The notes under the pieces: model-generated
The model's input: only the letters and a program-made list of their open reading frames with translations
What the model was told of the DNA's origin: nothing
The model's database searches: none
Made by a program: the position numbers and the translations under genes
From: VYDC01 sp963667515
GTDB taxonomy: Bacteria; Chloroflexota; Dehalococcoidia; UBA2979
Direction: 5' to 3'
Assembly: GCA_963667515.2 (NCBI GenBank)
Contig: CAXXXY010000006.1
Location: 248,001-312,000, forward strand
Length of the DNA stretch: 64,000 nt
Shown: positions 60,515-64,000 of the stretch, in pieces
Layout of the letters: every line of letters starts with the position of its first letter
How positions within the stretch are numbered: position 1 is the first letter of the stretch

Positions 60515-61624
60515 ATGCCGACCGACCGAGAGCGCAGCGCCGACGCCGATCCGCCCGCCGCGCCCCCCTCGACGGCCCCCGCATCGGCGCTCGCCGAGCC
60601 GACGCGACGTGTCGCGAGCGCCGCCGTCGAGCCGCGCGCCGTCGAACCGCCCGACGCCGCGCCGACGGCGGAGGAGACGGGCCCGCCCCAGGGCGAGCCC
60701 GACGCGAGCGCAGCGGGCGCCGACCCCGACGCCAACGCCGACTCACCCCCCGCCGCCAGCGACGAGGCGCCGGGGGAAACGACGGCCGGCGAGGAGGAGG
60801 GGCCGCCCGCGCCCACCCCCTCGGCCGAGGCCGCGGCGGGCGTGCGGCGCTCGCCCGGCGTGCCGCTCACGGCACAGCTCGTCACGCTCGTCGCCATCGA
60901 GGCGATCGTCTTCTTCGCGTTCCTGCTGATCGAGCCCACGCCGCGCTGGCTCGCGCTGTTCGGAGCCGTCGTCGCCGCGCTCGCCTTCGAGGGGGTGCTG
61001 CGCAGCAGCGTCCGCGAGCCGTTCGCCTCGGGCGCCGACACCGTCCCGTACCTCTTCCTGCCGACGTTGTACGCGCTCGTGATGCCCGTCTTCGTCGAGC
61101 ACGCGGTGGGCGGGCGCTGGGTGCTGGCCGCCGCTGCGGCGCTGGTCGCGGGCTTCGCCGCGGTGCTCGTCGCCGAGGTTGCCTCGGTGCGAGCGCACAC
61201 CCCCGCGCACCGGCCCGCGAGGGTGGTCGCGGCGCTCGGCGCGTACGCGGTCGCCTTCGCCCTCTTCGACCTCGGTTACCTGCTCGAGCTCGACGTGCCG
61301 GGCGCGATGGCGGCGGCCGCCGTCGGCTCGGCGCTGCTCGGCATCGAGCTCCTGCGCGAGGGCGAGATCGACCCGCTGGAGACAATGGGCTTCGCGGCGA
61401 TCGTGGGGCTGGTCGCGGCCGAGTCGCGCTGGACGCTGCACTTCCTCCCGCTCGAGGGGGAGCTCGCCTCGCTGGCGCTGCTGCTGGTCTTCTACGTGTC
61501 GAGCGGGCTGCTCCACGCGCACCTGACGCGGCAGCTCTCGGCGCGGGCGGCGGGCGAGTACGCGGCAATCGCCGCGGCAGGCCTCGCGCTGGTGATCGGC
61601 GCGCGCGCGAGCGGCATCACCTGA
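60515..61624 (+). CDS. Polytopic membrane protein with disordered N-terminus
   Basis: The 369-residue protein has about 115 residues of Pro/Ala/Glu-rich low-complexity sequence, followed by eight or nine membrane helices (TAQLVTLVAIEAIVFFAFLL, WVLAAAAALVAGFAAVLVAE, AALGAYAVAFALFDLGYLL, AAIAAAGLALVIGARA). There is no catalytic motif that I recognise. A scaffold or transporter role is possible. It lies alone before tRNA-Pro. Confidence 0.7.
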   Translation: MPTDRERSADADPPAAPPSTAPASALAEPTRRVASAAVEPRAVEPPDAAPTAEETGPPQGEPDASAAGADPDANADSPPAASDEAPGETTAGEEEGPPAPTPSAEAAAGVRRSPGVPLTAQLVTLVAIEAIVFFAFLLIEPTPRWLALFGAVVAALAFEGVLRSSVREPFASGADTVPYLFLPTLYALVMPVFVEHAVGGRWVLAAAAALVAGFAAVLVAEVASVRAHTPAHRPARVVAALGAYAVAFALFDLGYLLELDVPGAMAAAAVGSALLGIELLREGEIDPLETMGFAAIVGLVAAESRWTLHFLPLEGELASLALLLVFYVSSGLLHAHLTRQLSARAAGEYAAIAAAGLALVIGARASGIT

Positions 61625-61659
61625 GGCGACCGTCGATGGCCCGGCCCTCGTCGCTCTGC

Positions 61660-61665
61660 TAGCAT
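61660..61665 (+). promoter_or_regulatory. Putative -10 box (TAGCAT) of tRNA-Pro
   Basis: TAGCAT lies 24 nt before the mature tRNA 5' end, a normal distance for a tRNA promoter. Confidence 0.5.
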
Positions 61666-61689
61666 CGCTCCCGCCTCGTGCGAGCTCGT

Positions 61690-61766
61690 CGGGGAGTGGC
61701 GCAGTCTGGCAGCGCACCTGACTGGGGGTCAGGAGGTCGCAGGTTCAAATCCTGTCTCCCCGACCA
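61690..61766 (+). tRNA. tRNA-Pro (GGG anticodon)
   Basis: The 77-nt sequence folds as a cloverleaf. The 7-bp acceptor stem is CGGGGAG/CTCCCCG; an anticodon stem CCTGA/TCAGG encloses CTGGGGG with anticodon GGG; the T-arm is GCAGGTTCAAATCCTGT; and CCA is encoded at 61764-61766. It reads CCC/CCU proline codons. A hairpin follows 10 bp downstream. Confidence 0.96.
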
Positions 61767-61776
61767 AGATTCATAT

Positions 61777-61817
61777 CTAGAGAGGGCGTCTCGGGCGGAC
61801 CGGGGCGCCCTCTCTAG
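61777..61817 (+). terminator. Hairpin after tRNA-Pro
   Basis: Perfect 12-bp arms CTAGAGAGGGCG (61777-61788) and CGCCCTCTCTAG (61806-61817) around a 17-nt loop. There is no strong T-run, but the position fits transcript termination or 3' processing of the tRNA. Confidence 0.6.
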
Positions 61818-62198
61818 CGTTCATGCCAGCAATCGTGCCAGCAACGGTGGCAGGGTAGCGCGGACAGAGCATCAATCCTCGGACCGGAGTCCGGCCGCCC
61901 CTCGATGTCCGCAGGCGTCCGTCACGGGTTCGGATGCCAGCCGTTCCGCCCCCCTAGTTTCGCGACGCGCCTGTCAGTGCGTCGGCTCTGTCGTGAGGAC
62001 TCTGGTCAACTGGGGCGGCCACCCCCAGCGCGCTGGGCAGCCCCGCGTCAAGGAACCGCTGGGGGTCAGCCGTCTCGGATCGAGCGAGACCGCCTCGGTC
62101 GTCATAGCAGCCGCTGCTCGGTAGTCGAAAAGCAACCGGGGCGAGACGCCCACCCCGCGAGGCCGGTGTGTGACCGGCTCTCCCGGTCCACGGTTTTC
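61818..62198. other. Gene-poor region between tRNA-Pro and the IS3 remnant
   Basis: About 380 bp with lower GC than the rest. All frames look non-coding to me; a CCAGCAATCG/CCAGCAACGG near-repeat lies at 61827-61850. With the tRNA on one side and IS remains on the other it looks like an insertion scar. Confidence 0.5.
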
Positions 62199-62611
62199 TT
62201 GGACACCTGATTGGGGCAGGCTGCCCCGGCAGAGGAGGTGTCCATGACCAGCTCCGCACAGGGATTGAACGAGCGTAGTGCGTCGCGAACGGAGCGCGGT
62301 CGCTTCTCCTCGCGACGGAAGAGCGAGGCGGTGCTGAGGCTGCTGCGCGGCGAGGAGTTGGACGCGCTCTCGCGCGAGCTGGGGGTGACCGCAGCGACGC
62401 TGTCGCAGTGGCGCGAGCGCTTCTTCGCCGCCGGCCGGGCCTCGCTCACGAGCCGGCCTGCCGACGAGCGTGACGAGGAGATCCACCGACTGCAGGCGAA
62501 AGTCGGCGAGATCACGATGGCGAACGAGCTCCTGCTCCAGCGCGCGCATCAGCTGGAGGCAGGACTCCCTTTGGCACGCCGGAGGTCGAGGTGATGAGTC
62601 GAACCACCTCG
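62199..62611 (+). mobile_element. IS3-family remnant: left end, orfA and first codons of orfB
   Basis: The segment begins near GGACACCTGATTGGGG, an IS3-like left end that pairs with AGGTGTCC before orfA. OrfA is complete. OrfB begins at ATG 62594 (MSRTTS, the usual start in this IS group), overlapping the orfA stop, and is cut after six codons by the inverted-repeat segment at 62612. No right end was found. Confidence 0.75.
62244..62594 (+). CDS. IS3-family transposase OrfA
   Basis: The 116-residue protein has a helix-turn-helix (KSEAVLRLLRGEELDALSRELGVTAATLSQWRERF) and a leucine-rich coiled coil (EEIHRLQAKVGEITMANELLLQRAHQLEAG), ending PLARRRSR, as in OrfA of IS3-like elements. GAGGAGG precedes the ATG. 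Without OrfB the element cannot transpose by itself. Confidence 0.85.
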   Translation: MTSSAQGLNERSASRTERGRFSSRRKSEAVLRLLRGEELDALSRELGVTAATLSQWRERFFAAGRASLTSRPADERDEEIHRLQAKVGEITMANELLLQRAHQLEAGLPLARRRSR

Positions 62612-62797
62612 CTGTAGGGCCACAAAACTCCGTCCGCCCGGATCTGAATCTGATTCGGGCACCGTTGGTCGGCCTTCGTGAGTCGCGGACGACGCGTTCT
62701 AGTCTTGCCACCTCAGCCTCCAGCCATGCTGCCGGAGGCTCTGCGACGTGCCGCGCAGGTTCGATTCAGCGGTGATCCGAGTTTTGTGGCCCTACAG
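62612..62797. mobile_element. 186-bp segment bounded by 19-bp perfect inverted repeats
   Basis: CTGTAGGGCCACAAAACTC (62612-62630) and its exact reverse complement (62779-62797) enclose 148 bp without a clear ORF. It interrupts the IS3 orfB. It looks like a MITE or solo element; no target duplication is visible. Confidence 0.65.
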
Positions 62798-62998
62798 GGC
62801 GAACGCCTGCGCGTCCGCCGCGACGCGGCGCGAGCGCGAGTCATCGAGCTCGACATGGCCTACGCTGCGGCATTCGAGGCGGCAGCACGAGGGTCGCAGG
62901 AGGCGTAGAACAGCCCCCCGGCCGCTCCGGGCCTCCGCGTCTGTCCGGAAGGCCTCGAGCGCGGAAGGAAAGCTCCGGCTGGGTGCAGGCCCCGCCTG
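62798..62998. other. Spacer with a possible gene fragment
   Basis: A plus-strand frame from about 62798 to 62908 (GERLRVRRDAARARVIELDM, then a short Ala-rich end) may be the tail of a broken gene. The evidence is weak. Nothing else is seen before the ABC exporter stop. Confidence 0.3.
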
Positions 62999-64000
62999 CT
63001 ACGGTGCTGCGGCCACAGCTGCTGGTGCGGCAACCGGGCCGCCGAACTGCTCGCGATAGAGCGCCGCATAGAGGCCGCTGCGCCGCAGGAGCTCAGCATG
63101 CTGTCCACGCTGCACGATGCGCCCGCGATCGAGCACGAGGATCGCGTCGGCGGCGATCACAGTGGAGAGTCGGTGCGCGATCACGACAGTCGTCCGACCG
63201 CGCGCCAGTCGGGTCGTCGACTCTCGGATCTCTCGCTCGAGGCGCGAATCGAGGGAGGCGGTCGCCTCGTCGAGGATCATCACCGGTGGCTCCTTGAGGA
63301 CCGCCCGCGCGATGGCCACGCGCTGCTTCTCGCCCCCCGAGAGTCGGTAGCCGCGCTCCCCCACGATCGTGTCGAAGCCCTCCGGCAAGCCCTCGATCAG
63401 ACTGTCGAGGCCGGCCGCCGTGGCCGCGGCGCGAACCTCGTCGGTGGAAGCCGCGAGGCGCCCGTATCGGATGTTCTCCAGCAGTGATGCGTGGAACAGA
63501 TACGTCTCCTGCATGACCGCACCGACCGCCCGAGCCACGGAGTCCAGTGTGAGGTCGCGCGCATCATGGTCGTCGAGGAGCATGCGTCCCTGCTGCGGGT
63601 CGTAGAAGCGTTGGAGGAGGTACGTGATGGTCGTCTTCCCGGCGCCTGATGGCCCGACGAGTGCGACCACCTGGCCCGGCTCGATTTCGAAGCTGACATC
63701 GCGCAGTGCCGGCGACGTCGTCCCGTAGGCGAACGTGACGTTCTCGAAGCGCACCGCGCCTCGCGGGTCGACGAGTCTCGTCGCGCCCGGTCGCTCATCG
63801 ACTTCGACCGGCAGATCGAGGTACTCGAAGATCCGCTCGAACACCGCGAGCGACGACAACGCGGTGGTGTTGATGCGGGCGATGCTGGCGAACGGCTGGA
63901 AGACGCGCTGCGTGAGGACGGCGAACGCGACGACGACACCGAGCGTCAGCTCCTCGCCGACAACGGCGCGTCCCCCGAACCAGTAGACGGCCCCCGGCGC
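62999..64000 (-). CDS. ABC exporter, membrane-ATPase fusion (partial, 5' end outside window)
   Basis: The C-terminal 333 codons are visible. The last part of the membrane domain (LGVVVAFAVLTQRVFQPF) leads to the nucleotide-binding domain with Walker A GPSGAGKTT, Q-loop, signature LSGGEKQRVAIARA, Walker B VMILDEATASLD and H-loop IAHRLS. This is an MsbA/MdlB-type half-transporter that works as a dimer. Base composition is slightly lower in GC than upstream. A partner gene may lie beyond the window. Confidence 0.93.
   Translation of the reverse strand, partial: APGAVYWFGGRAVVGEELTLGVVVAFAVLTQRVFQPFASIARINTTALSSLAVFERIFEYLDLPVEVDERPGATRLVDPRGAVRFENVTFAYGTTSPALRDVSFEIEPGQVVALVGPSGAGKTTITYLLQRFYDPQQGRMLLDDHDARDLTLDSVARAVGAVMQETYLFHASLLENIRYGRLAASTDEVRAAATAAGLDSLIEGLPEGFDTIVGERGYRLSGGEKQRVAIARAVLKEPPVMILDEATASLDSRLEREIRESTTRLARGRTTVVIAHRLSTVIAADAILVLDRGRIVQRGQHAELLRRSGLYAALYREQFGGPVAAPAAVAAAP

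Noticed and set aside
61777..61817. IS481 target or remnant, because of the CTAG ends
   Set aside because: The arms form a perfect hairpin and no IS end sequence is present.
61974..62711. A 245-codon minus-strand frame over the scar after tRNA-Pro
   Set aside because: It crosses the IS3 orfA antisense and shows no family features; the plus-strand orfA is well supported.
62678..62908. A 76-codon plus-strand frame over the right inverted repeat
   Set aside because: It runs through the 19-bp terminal repeat and has no recognisable motif; at most its end is a gene fragment.

Overview
The window is very GC-rich bacterial DNA (by eye above 70% G+C). It is densely packed on both strands, with many 4-base ATGA/GTGA gene overlaps. 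The gene content fits an aerobic or facultative heterotroph of the Chloroflexota (Dehalococcoidia-like) or a deep actinobacterial lineage such as Thermoleophilia: paired class III CoA-transferases, flavin-dependent ThyX, a split ADP-forming acyl-CoA synthetase, a molybdenum hydroxylase cluster and a NuoI/NuoG-like pair. I cannot decide between these lineages without marker-gene trees. No rRNA and no CRISPR array are visible; one tRNA-Pro(GGG) is present.

Layout. 1-5.5 kb: end of a BNR-repeat protein, an alpha/beta-hydrolase without its nucleophile, FabF, two small paralogous zinc ribbons, a YdeI-like protein and ThyX. 5.5-7 kb: an MFS gene broken by an internal piece of an insertion sequence. 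7-15 kb: cytochrome b561/TetR, two CoA-transferases, endonuclease IV, a degenerate receiver, a polyferredoxin and dUTPase. 14.5-15.6 kb: IS481 copy A. 15.9-24.3 kb: aquaporin, lipoprotein, MFS, DUF2203, PlsY-like, SirB1/transglutaminase-like, YjbQ and GDPD-like genes, with a cluster of a dispersed palindromic repeat. 24.3-25.3 kb: IS481 copy B. 25-37 kb: MidA, lipoprotein, NifU/SufU, the xanthine/aldehyde-type hydroxylase operon with a MocA-like and an MBL protein, then NuoI and NuoG-like. 36.9-37.9 kb: IS481 copy C. 38-49.7 kb: DUF2007-like, Lon-N, hybrid histidine kinase, HAD, rhodanese, DUF429, hydroxyacid dehydrogenase, phosphoribosyltransferase, HTH, NifS, VOC and acyl-CoA synthetase subunits. 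49.8-56 kb: an ORF split by an amber codon, Pth and Mfd. 56-57 kb: IS481 copy D. 57-61.7 kb: PadR-like regulator plus membrane protein, HAD, GNAT, amidohydrolase, membrane protein, tRNA-Pro. 61.8-63 kb: a gene-poor scar with an IS3 remnant. The window ends inside an ABC exporter.

What stands out. (1) All four complete IS481-family copies sit in NCTAGN, and in each case the CTAG contains the TAG stop codon of the upstream gene. Most non-overlapping genes here end in TAG, usually as C-TAG, so an IS with CTAG specificity lands on gene ends without breaking them. (2) A short palindromic repeat with core AGCGGAACGCT recurs at least eleven times; it lies at gene ends, in a promoter spacer, and in frame inside a SirB1-like gene. 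(3) Many start codons lie 6-7 nt after a TANNNT-like hexamer with no leader, which suggests leaderless mRNAs and helps fix starts. (4) Several proteins lack expected key residues, one ORF carries an in-frame amber codon, and one or two genes seem to start with CTG.
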